From CF-161 sp035259145 (GTDB lineage: Bacteria > Chloroflexota > Dormibacteria > Dormibacterales > Dormibacteraceae), in contig DATFWQ010000350.1 of the NCBI GenBank assembly GCA_035259145.1, forward strand, positions 1 to 22,172: a DNA stretch of 22,172 bases, read 5' to 3'. Shown here in pieces: positions 1-7,098 of this stretch; within the stretch, counting starts at the first letter, position 1, and every line of letters starts with the position of its first letter. The translations under genes were made by a program, and so were the position numbers. The notes below the pieces were generated by a model that saw only the letters and a program-made list of their open reading frames with translations, had not been told where the DNA came from and did not search any database.

Positions 1-131
1 AGCGTGCGATCGCGGTTGCTCTGGACCTGCTCCGACGGCACCCGCCGCACCGGCCACGACCGACCGACAGGCCGCGCCTGGCCGCCCCCCGCCTGGGCCC
101 CAGGCCCCAGAGGGTGGAGACGCCCACTTAA
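1..131 (+). CDS. Possible C-terminal end of a gene entering from the left
   Basis: Reading from base 3, one frame is open to a TAA at 129-131. It gives about 42 residues: a short helix-like start (RAIAVALDLLRRHP) followed by a Pro/Arg-rich tail. This could be the last part of a gene that begins left of the window. The other two plus-strand frames also stay open here and run into the repeat array, so openness alone is weak evidence at this GC content. No family can be recognised. If it is a gene, its stop lies only a few bases before the hairpin array, so the array would sit at the 3' ends of two converging genes. Confidence 0.3.
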   Translation, partial: RAIAVALDLLRRHPPHRPRPTDRPRLAAPRLGPRPQRVETPT

Positions 132-138
132 CCGGACT

Positions 139-418
139 CTCCCCCGCGAAGTCGGGGGAGTACCCGGCGAAGCCGGGGGAGGGGGATGGACGGAGCAGAC
201 GGAGCAGTCTCTCCCCCGCGAAGTCGGGGGAGTACCCGGCGAAGCCGGGGGAGGGGGGATGGACGGAGCAAACGGAGCAGTCTCTCCCCCGCGAAGTCGG
301 GGGAGTACCCGGCGAAGCCGGGGGAGGGGGGATGGACGAAGCAGACGGAGCAGTCTCTCCCCACGCGAAGTCGGCCCGCGAAGTCGGGGGAGTACCCGGC
401 GAAGCCGGGGGAGGGGGT
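139..418. repeat. Tandem array of four GC-rich double-hairpin repeat units
   Basis: Four copies of a roughly 46-bp unit begin near 139, 211, 284 and 357, giving a period of about 72-73 bp. In unit 1 the first hairpin has arms CTCCCCCG (139-146) and CGGGGGAG (153-160) around CGAAGT. The second has arms CCCGGC (163-168) and GCCGGG (172-177) around GAA, followed by GGAGGGGG. The units are separated by nearly identical spacers of about 25 bp that contain two GGAGCA(G/A) motifs. Unit 4 is rearranged, with an altered and partly duplicated left hairpin. The array ends about 10 bp from the stop codon of the minus-strand oxidoreductase gene. A decayed relative lies at 13794-13946. The structure resembles a REP-type dispersed intergenic element; a role in termination or mRNA 3'-end protection is inference. 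Confidence 0.85.
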
Positions 419-428
419 CGACGCCTCA

Positions 429-2486
429 TCACCGGCTGGCGCCGTCCAGCTCCACCTCCACCCGTGCCTCGTAGGCGGCCGCGCCCGCAGGGAAGACGCT
501 TGCCGCGGCGTCGGGCACTGTGCGCGCGCCGCTCGTGAGCCGGTTCATCCCCTCCCAGCCGTCGTGCATCCAGACGACCCCGGCGGGCACGCGGTCGGTC
601 ACGTGCGCCGTCACCACTACGGCGCCGCGGTCGTTGCGCATCCGGATCGGTGCGCGATCGCCCACGCCCCGGGCCGCCGCATCGTCTGGATTGATCCAGA
701 GCCGCGGCTCGGGGTCGGCCCTGGCCAGTGCAGGCAGGGCCCGGCCGTGGTCGTAGAAACCGTGAAAGTGCGTGATAGCGCGACCCTGGGTCAGCACCAG
801 CGGATAGCTGCGGGCCGCGGCCGACGTCCGGTGGTTCTCCGCCGGCCGTTCGTAGACCGGAAGGGCGGGCAGGCCGAGGCTTGCCGCGGTCTCCGACACG
901 AATTCGACTCGACCAGAAGGTGTGGCGAAGCGATGGTCTGGGTGGCCGACGTGAGAGACGGCCAGGGGGATGTATGGCTGATCATCGCGCAGCTCCGACG
1001 CCTTGGCGTGGCGGGTCGCGTCGTGGTCGAAGATGGCGTCGAGCAGGCCGTCGGCGGACTCCCACGGGAAGAAGTCCATCACGCCGAGGCGGGTGGCGAG
1101 TTGGTCGAGCACCCACCAGAGTGGGCGGGCATCTCCTCGCGCGCCGATCGCCTGGTCCATCAGGTAGAGGTGGGTGTTGGTCGTCTTGAACCCTGTCTCC
1201 TCCAGCCACGACGTCCCTGGGAGCACGACGTCTGCACAGCGCCTGATGGTCTCGTTCATGAAGAGGTCGAAGGCGGCTACGAGGGGCATCCGGCCCAGCG
1301 CACGCTCCAACCGCGCGCTGTCGGCAAATGAGGAGACCATGTTCGTGCCGAGGAGCACGAGGACCTCGATCCTCCCCTCCAGGGCCTCCTGGATGGTGCT
1401 CATCTCGCTGACGACTTCATGGGTGGCGAACTCGGCAGGACGCGGCGGGACCACGCTGCTGAGGCCGGCGCCATGAGAAGGACCGGAGTGTCGGGGCCCC
1501 ATACCGGCGCCGGGGCAGCCGATACTGCCGGTGAGCGCCGGCAGACAGCCGATGGCGCGAGAGGCATGCCAGCCCGTACCGCTCTTCAGCATCGAGCTGC
1601 CCCCGACCAGGATCATCGCCCTCCTGCTACCTGCAAAGGTTCGCGCCAGGTCCCGGATGCGCGGCGCAGGGACGCCGGTCTCGGCCTCGGCCCACTCTGG
1701 CGTGTGCAGGCGCGCGTGCCCCGCCAGGTCCTCGAAGCCGACTGTATGACGCTCTATGAACTCGCGGTCGTAGAGGGTCTCGGCGACGATGACGTGCATC
1801 ATCGCCAGTGCGAGCGCCGCGTCGGTGCCGGGACGGACGATGAAGGTCTCGTCGGCCTGCCCGAAGGCTTCGGTGCGGCGGACGTCGATCGCGATCACGC
1901 GGGCACCCCGGCGGCGGGCGGCGTTAAGGCGTGGGCCCGTGTTGGGCTGGCTCGCCAGGTTGGCGCCCCAGAGCAGTATCAGCTCGGCGTTTGAGGCCAT
2001 GTCGTCCATCGAGTTGACCTCGGTCACACCGGTGAGCGAGAAGCCGAAGCCGCCCAGGCCCCAGCAGACGATGGCGGGATGCCACCACTGGGTGCCGGCG
2101 AGGTGGGCAAACCGCGCCGAGAGGGGGCCGCCCAGGCCATTGACGAACACTCCGTGACCGGCCCAGACCGCGGTCGCGGCCGGACCAGCCCGATGGATGG
2201 CGCCGGCGATTCGGTCCAGGGCCTCGTCCCACAAGGCGTCACGCCAGGCGTCAGCCGCTCGGTGGTCGCGGAGGCGAGGCCGGAGAATTCGGTGGGGGTT
2301 GTCGACGATCTCCCGGGCGGCGCGGCCGCGGACGCAGAGGAAGCCGCAGCTGTCGGGGTTGTCACGGTCACCGCGGATGGCGACCACACGGTCGTCTTCG
2401 ATCTCGACCACCATGCCGCAGTAGGTGGGATGGCAGTTCATTGGGCACATGGTGCGGACGGTGCGCCGGCTCATCGTGCCGCTCAT
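429..2486 (-). CDS. Molybdopterin oxidoreductase, catalytic subunit (DMSO reductase superfamily)
   Basis: The protein of about 685 aa carries an N-terminal Fe-S motif, a molybdopterin-binding core (for example LWGANLASQPNTGPRLNAA) and a C-terminal dinucleotide-binding domain starting near the LTQGRAITHFH motif. Enzymes of this superfamily do two-electron redox chemistry on a bis-MGD molybdenum (or tungsten) centre, but the substrate here cannot be read from the sequence. The start at 2486 is preferred over 2552: GAGG lies 6 nt upstream, and the ATG sits just after the signal peptidase stop. Cysteines C14, C18, C23 and C51 give Cx3Cx4Cx27C, a little different from the usual formate dehydrogenase spacing but compatible with [4Fe-4S]. 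There is no Tat signal, so it should be cytoplasmic. No electron-transfer or membrane subunit is adjacent. It is the last gene of a minus-strand run behind secretion-related genes. Confidence 0.85.
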   Translation of the reverse strand: MSGTMSRRTVRTMCPMNCHPTYCGMVVEIEDDRVVAIRGDRDNPDSCGFLCVRGRAAREIVDNPHRILRPRLRDHRAADAWRDALWDEALDRIAGAIHRAGPAATAVWAGHGVFVNGLGGPLSARFAHLAGTQWWHPAIVCWGLGGFGFSLTGVTEVNSMDDMASNAELILLWGANLASQPNTGPRLNAARRRGARVIAIDVRRTEAFGQADETFIVRPGTDAALALAMMHVIVAETLYDREFIERHTVGFEDLAGHARLHTPEWAEAETGVPAPRIRDLARTFAGSRRAMILVGGSSMLKSGTGWHASRAIGCLPALTGSIGCPGAGMGPRHSGPSHGAGLSSVVPPRPAEFATHEVVSEMSTIQEALEGRIEVLVLLGTNMVSSFADSARLERALGRMPLVAAFDLFMNETIRRCADVVLPGTSWLEETGFKTTNTHLYLMDQAIGARGDARPLWWVLDQLATRLGVMDFFPWESADGLLDAIFDHDATRHAKASELRDDQPYIPLAVSHVGHPDHRFATPSGRVEFVSETAASLGLPALPVYERPAENHRTSAAARSYPLVLTQGRAITHFHGFYDHGRALPALARADPEPRLWINPDDAAARGVGDRAPIRMRNDRGAVVVTAHVTDRVPAGVVWMHDGWEGMNRLTSGARTVPDAAASVFPAGAAAYEARVEVELDGASR

Positions 2487-2494
2487 GATGCGCC

Positions 2495-3058
2495 TCAAAC
2501 TGGGACCAGCCGCGGCCGATCGGATAGAGCTCCGGCACGGGCGAGGGGCCACCAGCGGAACAGCACCCTGCCGACGATCTGGTCGCGCGAGAAGAGACCG
2601 TAGCGACGGGAGTCCGTGGATGCGTCACGATTGTCCCCGAGCAGCACGAAGCGGTCCCGCGGCAGGAGCAGGGGCTGGGGCGCTGGGGTCACGGCGAGCC
2701 CCCGGCTGTCGCAGCAGAACTCTTTGCGCGTCCACGAGGTGCCCGTGTAGGGCTCCTCCAGACGCTGCCAGGGCCCCTTGCCCCCCGGCTCGACCAGGAC
2801 GACCGGTACCGGCCCGGCGCCGTCGATCTCGACTGCGTCACCTGGGACCGCGATGACCCGCTTGACGAAGGCGCTGCCGCCGGGCTCCGCGGCGAGGACG
2901 ATGTCGCCGCGCTCGGGCGGCCTGTAGTGCACCCCCACCTTGTCGACCAGAAGGGCGTCGCCGTCCTGGAGGGTGGGCGCCATGCTTATACCGTCAACGC
3001 GAGCATTGAAGATCGCGAGGACGAAAGACAGGACCGCGACCACCATGGCCGCCACCAC
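2495..3058 (-). CDS. lepB: Type I signal peptidase (S26 family)
   Basis: Membrane-anchored serine protease that removes signal peptides from exported proteins. From the GTG at 3058 it has 187 aa: a hydrophobic N-terminal segment (residues 2-17), the catalytic serine in GISMAPTL (S25), the catalytic lysine in FVKRVIAVPGD (K66) and the box GDNRDASTDSRRYG near the C-terminus. All three S26 signatures are intact. The open frame continues upstream of GTG 3058 with LLIRRFRDIL, the basic stretch that normally precedes the membrane helix in this family. No ATG, GTG or TTG occurs there before the TAG, so initiation may be at a CTG (3088 or 3085) overlapping the previous stop. It follows two genes for exported proteins and precedes the oxidoreductase by 8 bp, suggesting a dedicated peptidase of this operon. 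Confidence 0.92.
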   Translation of the reverse strand: MVAAMVVAVLSFVLAIFNARVDGISMAPTLQDGDALLVDKVGVHYRPPERGDIVLAAEPGGSAFVKRVIAVPGDAVEIDGAGPVPVVLVEPGGKGPWQRLEEPYTGTSWTRKEFCCDSRGLAVTPAPQPLLLPRDRFVLLGDNRDASTDSRRYGLFSRDQIVGRVLFRWWPLARAGALSDRPRLVPV

Positions 3059-3081
3059 GAGAATGTCCCGAAAGCGTCGGA

Positions 3082-3816
3082 TCAGCAGCTGACCGCCGTA
3101 ACGCTAGTGCTTTGCGCCAGGAGCTGGCTGCCAAGGCCGCCGAGCGCGATCATGCTGAGCGCGTTGAAGGTCCCAGCTCCCGAGCTCAGTGGGGGCGAGG
3201 ATGGGGGTGCTGTCGGCGTGTAGGCGACGACGGTCCCACCCACGCTGGCGGTGAACCACGTCAGCTCGAGTGTGAAGTTGCTGGTGGCATGAGCCCAGCT
3301 CTGGGACGTCCTGAGTTGAGAGTGACCTGAGCAGGGCATCCGCACGACCATGTCGGTGAAGGTTGCGTCGGCCATCGAGAACTCCATCACTGGAACCGGC
3401 CCGGATTGCGTTGCGAGGGTTTTGTTTCCCGCATAGATGAAGCCGCTGACCTGGAGGGCCGAACTTGTGATGTTGATCGGCGACCGAGTGTTGGGGGCCG
3501 TGGGCAATACCGTCGGGGTGGGAGATGGGGGCGGCGTCGTGGACGGGGCAGGAGTGGGGGTTGCCTGCGGGCTCGCGCTTGGTGTGGGAGACGGAGCGCT
3601 CGAAGTGGGCGAGGGCGTCGGGCTGCCAATCGGCACTGCGCTGGGCGTACCACCGTCAGTTGGAGACGGCGTTAGGGCGGTGGCGACGGCACCTGGCCCG
3701 AGCGCGAATGCCGTCGCCATGGGGGCGGCAGCCAGCAGCCCGACGGTCAGTACAGTAAGGGCCGAGATTCCTTCGACGACCGGCAGAGCAAGTGCGGGAA
3801 TGCGCCGCCCACGCAT
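3082..3816 (-). CDS. Exported protein with Ser/Pro/Thr-rich linker and C-terminal beta-rich domain
   Basis: A 244-aa protein with an Arg-containing N-terminus and a hydrophobic signal or anchor segment (about residues 10-40). A low-complexity Ser/Pro/Thr/Ala linker of about 65 residues follows, then a C-terminal domain of about 130 residues beginning near SALQVSGFIYAGNK. The linker looks like a wall- or surface-spanning stalk. The protein has only two cysteines, one in RMPCSGH and one as its last residue (AVSC), which suggests a disulfide closing the domain. The stretch GPVPVMEFSMADATF recalls proteins encoded beside DUF6230/DUF6114 genes in actinobacteria, but this is from memory. It starts 15 bp after the DUF6114 stop and ends just before or inside the signal peptidase start, so it is probably co-transcribed with both. 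Its function is unknown. Confidence 0.75.
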   Translation of the reverse strand: MRGRRIPALALPVVEGISALTVLTVGLLAAAPMATAFALGPGAVATALTPSPTDGGTPSAVPIGSPTPSPTSSAPSPTPSASPQATPTPAPSTTPPPSPTPTVLPTAPNTRSPINITSSALQVSGFIYAGNKTLATQSGPVPVMEFSMADATFTDMVVRMPCSGHSQLRTSQSWAHATSNFTLELTWFTASVGGTVVAYTPTAPPSSPPLSSGAGTFNALSMIALGGLGSQLLAQSTSVTAVSC

Positions 3817-3831
3817 GGCGCGCGTCGGCCG

Positions 3832-4296
3832 CTAGGTCTTTTTCGCCTGGATCGGCGTCCAGGCGAAGCCGAGCGCTCCGCCGAGCGTACCCAGCACGAG
3901 GCCGATCACGAAGCCGCCGTAATCAGACGTGATCAGCGAGACCATCGAGAAGGCTGCCGCCAGGACCCCGACCAGCTGGCGTAGGTGAGGTGCGAACCAG
4001 AGGAAGAGCCCCATCACCGCCACCAGGGCCCCCATCAGGATCCCGAGCCATACCGTCGAACCCGATATCAGGATGACCTTTACTGCCGTAGTAGGCCCGT
4101 AGGCGATTATCAGACCGCCCAGGATGCACCAGAACCCGCCCCAGAACGGCCGTGTCCGGCGCCAACCGCGAAAGGCGGCTCTGAGCCGCCCGAGCCGAGA
4201 CGACCAGTCGCTTCCATGACGGCCAACCGAATTGATGGAGATGCGCGGGCCGGCGTCGCTCATCTGGCGGGGCAATGGGAAGGTGCCGGGTGGCAC
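3832..4296 (-). CDS. DUF6114-type small integral membrane protein
   Basis: A small polytopic membrane protein of 143-154 aa. The cytoplasmic N-terminus carries RRTRPFWGG, the typical lead-in of the DUF6114 family, then about four hydrophobic segments: one around GGFWCILGGLIIAYG, one or two around VWLGILMGALVAVMGLFLWF, and a last pair reaching GGALGFAW near the C-terminus. The start is uncertain: GTG 4296 lies directly after GGGAGG with no spacer, while ATG 4263 lacks a clear SD. It follows a DUF6230 gene by 19 bp, the pairing known from Streptomyces and relatives. Its role is unknown; a membrane partner for the exported DUF6230 protein is inference from the recurrent neighbourhood. Confidence 0.72.
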   Translation of the reverse strand: MPPGTFPLPRQMSDAGPRISINSVGRHGSDWSSRLGRLRAAFRGWRRTRPFWGGFWCILGGLIIAYGPTTAVKVILISGSTVWLGILMGALVAVMGLFLWFAPHLRQLVGVLAAAFSMVSLITSDYGGFVIGLVLGTLGGALGFAWTPIQAKKT

Positions 4297-4315
4297 CCTC
4301 CCATATAGTCGATCG

Positions 4316-4975
4316 TCAGCACGGCGCTCCGAAAGAGATGGACAGGTTGGGCAGCGTGAAGTTGCCGGCCGAGGTGGCGTTCGCCACCTGCCGGAGGCCG
4401 GTCAGCGAGGCGGCCGTAGCGGTCTGGCCGAAGGTCCCGGTCGGAACCGGACCGGTGTTCACATTCGGGCCTGAGCCGCGCGCGATGGGCATCGTAAGGG
4501 CCGGGTTTGTGAACGTGCCCATGTCCTGGCCGATGTTGATGTTGGTGAAGCTGCCTCCTGTTGAACTCAGCGAAGTGGCATCAACGACCAGGTTGGTCGC
4601 CGTCACCGGGCTGCCCGCAACGTTCCCGGCGGTGGTCCGCAGCGTGAGAGGGCCCACCGACACCGACTGGCACAGGTTGACCAGCGTCGCATGGGGAACG
4701 ATCGTCTCGAACTGCGGAACGGGCGTGCCGTTGCCCGCGAAGTCCGCCACGCCGAACTGATACAGGCCGATCCCGTTGGTATCGACGGCGCCGGTGGTAA
4801 GGCTGTCGGCGGTGACCGTCAGCCCGACACCCGACACCGCGAACGAGACGGCCAGCATGCCGGTCGCCGCGAGGATGAAGAGTCCCGCGATCATGGCGTA
4901 CACCGGTACCAGCACAAGGGGAACTCGACGCCACCGGGTCTTGCCGACGAGCTTCGGGGCGTCCGATTCTGTCAT
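4316..4975 (-). CDS. DUF6230 family exported/membrane-anchored protein
   Basis: A 219-aa protein. The short cytoplasmic N-terminus ends in KTRWRRVP, then a hydrophobic segment (about residues 20-45) leads into FAVSGVGLTVTADSL, the characteristic beginning of the DUF6230 extracytoplasmic domain. The rest is rich in Thr, Ser, Gly and Asn and looks beta-structured. It contains just two cysteines, one in VNLCQSV and one at the very C-terminus (GAPC), as in the exported protein encoded two genes downstream. The ATG at 4975 is chosen over a TTG at 4993 because GGGAGGTG lies immediately upstream at good spacing. It is the first gene of the operon running to 429. Its function is unknown; the family call rests on the N-terminal signature and the adjacent DUF6114 gene. 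Confidence 0.78.
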   Translation of the reverse strand: MTESDAPKLVGKTRWRRVPLVLVPVYAMIAGLFILAATGMLAVSFAVSGVGLTVTADSLTTGAVDTNGIGLYQFGVADFAGNGTPVPQFETIVPHATLVNLCQSVSVGPLTLRTTAGNVAGSPVTATNLVVDATSLSSTGGSFTNINIGQDMGTFTNPALTMPIARGSGPNVNTGPVPTGTFGQTATAASLTGLRQVANATSAGNFTLPNLSISFGAPC

Positions 4976-5182
4976 GTGCACACCTCCCTGCAAATCGCCC
5001 TCAGGTCAGCAGGCGGCGCGAGCGGCCATGACGAGACCGAGCTGATGCGCATGCGTCCGGTGCCAGCCAGGCGAGCCAGGGCATGCCACCAGAGCAATTG
5101 CTCCCTCCTCGAGGAGTTCCCTCAGTGCCGCCCCCCACAGGGCGCTACTCGAGTGGAAGTTTGGTACTTTGACGTACTGAAG
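4976..5182 (-). promoter_or_regulatory. Leader/promoter region of the DUF6230 operon
   Basis: About 207 bp without a gene separate the methyltransferase stop from the DUF6230 start. On the minus strand the region ends in the SD GGGAGGTG. It contains a perfect 12-bp palindrome CTCCTCGAGGAG at 5105-5116. At its far edge is an inverted repeat, TTGAC (5169-5173) and GTCAA (5182-5186), which reads TTGACT on the minus strand and could form a -35 element. No convincing -10 was found, so the promoter position is only suggested. Confidence 0.35.
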
Positions 5183-5776
5183 TCAACTGCCCTGGACCCA
5201 ACCAGGTGCGAGGCGCCTCAACCGGTACCACCAGGTCTCGACCCGGTCGGTACCTCGGGTGGCTTCGACCAGGTCCCAGCCTCGGAACCGCTGCCTGAGC
5301 TCGTCAGCCGTCACGCCGCGAGGTCCGGGGCGCGTAGCGCCGGGGACGAACCCGAACATCAGCATGGTCGCCTCGCCGGCGGCAGCCGCCGTCACGCCTG
5401 CCACGTACGCATCCCTGTGCTCAGCGGGGATGGTATGGAAGCAGCCGAGGTCCAGAAACAGGCTGTGGCCGCCGCCCACACCGAGCTCGTCCAGCCGCGT
5501 GACGTCGCCTCTTATGAATCGCGGCGAGACCTTCGCGGCTGCGGCCCTCTCGCGGGCGCGGCGAAGTGCGCGGGCCACCAGGTCGACTCCCGTCGCCTCC
5601 CAGCCGTGCTGCGCCAGGTAGACCACGTTGGTTCCGGCACCGCAGCCCAGGTCCAGTGCCCGGCCTGGCGGCAGGGGTTCCGGTCCCTCGACGACCAGGG
5701 TCAGCTCGGGTGCTGGGACGCCCGAGTCCCAGGGCTTGAACCCGATCAGATAAGCGACCTGCCACCAGAAACTCAT
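5183..5776 (-). CDS. Class I SAM-dependent methyltransferase
   Basis: A 197-aa protein with a Rossmann-type methyltransferase core. It starts MSFWWQVAYLIGFKPWDSGV and has the SAM-binding motif I LDLGCGAGTN, the acidic residue ending strand beta-2 in ATGVDLV, a later RGDVTRL, and LDLGCFHTI in the substrate-side region. Size and N-terminus fit small methyltransferases related to the thiopurine/TehB group; the substrate is unknown. The start at 5776 gives a 4-bp ATGA overlap with the upstream gene, so it is very likely translated by coupling as the last gene of the 8301-5183 operon. A longer reading to 6328 overlaps the upstream coding region and is rejected. A housekeeping or detoxification role is as possible as a link to the signalling genes. 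Confidence 0.88.
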   Translation of the reverse strand: MSFWWQVAYLIGFKPWDSGVPAPELTLVVEGPEPLPPGRALDLGCGAGTNVVYLAQHGWEATGVDLVARALRRARERAAAAKVSPRFIRGDVTRLDELGVGGGHSLFLDLGCFHTIPAEHRDAYVAGVTAAAAGEATMLMFGFVPGATRPGPRGVTADELRQRFRGWDLVEATRGTDRVETWWYRLRRLAPGWVQGS

Positions 5777-7098
5777 CCACTCATCCTGAGCCAGCCACCC
5801 GGCAGTGCGCCCAACGATTGCAGAAGCGGGCTTCCGGACGCGGCCGGCGAAGGGACCAGCCAGACTTCGTCTCCTCGGCGTGCCAGGCGGCCGTCGAGCT
5901 CCGCCAGCAGGTAGGCCGCAGCGCGCGGCTCGGGCAGGATGACCGCATCCACCAGATCCGGGGTCGCTATGCCAAGCCTTGCACAAGCGGCGGGAAAGAC
6001 CTCGGCGAACAGGCCGGGCGGCACACTCGGCCACGGGTCGCCCATCGCCACCTGCAGGAGCGTGGCCAGGGCCGAGGCTCGCGTGGCGTGGGGCTCGGGA
6101 GCGACCCAGAGCGCCCTCTCGTGCTGCAGCCCGGCGAGCAGGTCGCGGGCGCGGCTCGACCCGCTCTCGGGTGTCAGCACGACCCACGTCCGGCCTCGGT
6201 CCAGACGCGCCTGGTATAGGTCGGCATACACGATGCGGCCCGGCTGCTCGCCGGCCGCCGCGGTCAGCCAGGCCAGTAGTCCGTCGACGTGCTGACCGTA
6301 TCCCGGCCGCTGCTGGTCCTGGTCCCACGCCTGGGTCGATCGCTTCACACGGCCCTCGTGGATCACCGCGACCGGGAGTCCCAGCCGGGGCGACCCCAGG
6401 CTCACGCAGGCGCCGGTGGTTCCGGGTCCGGTGGTACCTGGCGGGAGGGCGCTTGCGCCCAGGGCATCGGCGACCATCTGGACGTAACCCCAGCCCCAGC
6501 CCGATCGGCGGAGCGGGTGGCGGTGGCTGCTAACCGGTGCCGAGGCTCGCGCGGGCGCCGCCCACTCGACCGAGAACGTTGGGCCGGGACTCACCCGCAG
6601 AGAGACCCGTTGGATGCCCTCGTGGACCTGCGCGTTCACGGCAAACTGGACGAGCGCCAGCGCGATGGCGGCAGGGCCAGGCACCGTCACGCTCGGGAGC
6701 GGACCAACGATCTGGACGCCGAGGCCCTGCGCTCGCGCGCGAATGGCGGCCACCGCCAGTGCCAGGACGTGCTCGGGTGTCCCGGTGGACCCGCTAGCCG
6801 GCGGGATGCCGGCGACCAGCTCCAGACCGGCCGTCAGAACTGCCATCTGCATGCCGTCTTCACCGCCGAGTCCGGCCGCGGCGCATCGCAGCTCGGCCAG
6901 TAGACGGTCCATCAGGAGGTGCAGCTCCGGCGTTGCGCTGTCCGGGGCGACCAGCAGGTGCCCCTGACCGGCGTGGAAGGAGACCGTCCCCGGGCACCTC
7001 CCGGCCCACTCGGGGGTCTTGGCCACGTCACGCCCCTCCAGGTCGACGAGCGCGGCCGGCAGCGGCAGCGCCGGTACCTCGCCGGGTTCCAGCCTCAT
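5773..7098 (-). CDS. Protein with degenerate GHKL/histidine-kinase-like ATPase region
   Basis: A 441-aa soluble protein without a strong family match. Residues about 143-240 look like a diverged HATPase fold. LVQFAVNAQVHEG (N155, H159) resembles the N-box, SLRVSPGPTFSVEW the following strands, and RSGWGWGYVQMVADALGAS the G2 box and its helix; no DxGxG box is visible. Upstream, PELHLLMDRLLAELR (about 58-71) could be a dimerisation helix with a histidine, but this is weak. The C-terminal half (about 240-441) is unrecognised, contains WVVLTPESGSS, and alternates strand-like and helical stretches. The start forms an ATGA overlap with the upstream receiver gene, and the stop overlaps the methyltransferase start in the same way. 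The operon pairing with a receiver supports a signalling role; catalytic activity is doubtful. Confidence 0.65.
   Translation of the reverse strand: MRLEPGEVPALPLPAALVDLEGRDVAKTPEWAGRCPGTVSFHAGQGHLLVAPDSATPELHLLMDRLLAELRCAAAGLGGEDGMQMAVLTAGLELVAGIPPASGSTGTPEHVLALAVAAIRARAQGLGVQIVGPLPSVTVPGPAAIALALVQFAVNAQVHEGIQRVSLRVSPGPTFSVEWAAPARASAPVSSHRHPLRRSGWGWGYVQMVADALGASALPPGTTGPGTTGACVSLGSPRLGLPVAVIHEGRVKRSTQAWDQDQQRPGYGQHVDGLLAWLTAAAGEQPGRIVYADLYQARLDRGRTWVVLTPESGSSRARDLLAGLQHERALWVAPEPHATRASALATLLQVAMGDPWPSVPPGLFAEVFPAACARLGIATPDLVDAVILPEPRAAAYLLAELDGRLARRGDEVWLVPSPAASGSPLLQSLGALPGGWLRMSG

Noticed and set aside
139..418. CRISPR array
   Set aside because: Units are regular, but the sequences between them are nearly identical rather than unique, the units contain two strong hairpins with G-runs, and no cas gene is near.
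186..1331. Long plus-strand open frame through the repeats and the oxidoreductase gene
   Set aside because: It translates the repeats into a low-complexity peptide and then runs antisense to a well-supported molybdopterin enzyme; typical open antisense frame in GC-rich DNA.
4691..5914. 407-codon plus-strand open frame
   Set aside because: Antisense to the DUF6230 and methyltransferase genes, no recognisable domain, and it crosses the intergenic region and two genes.
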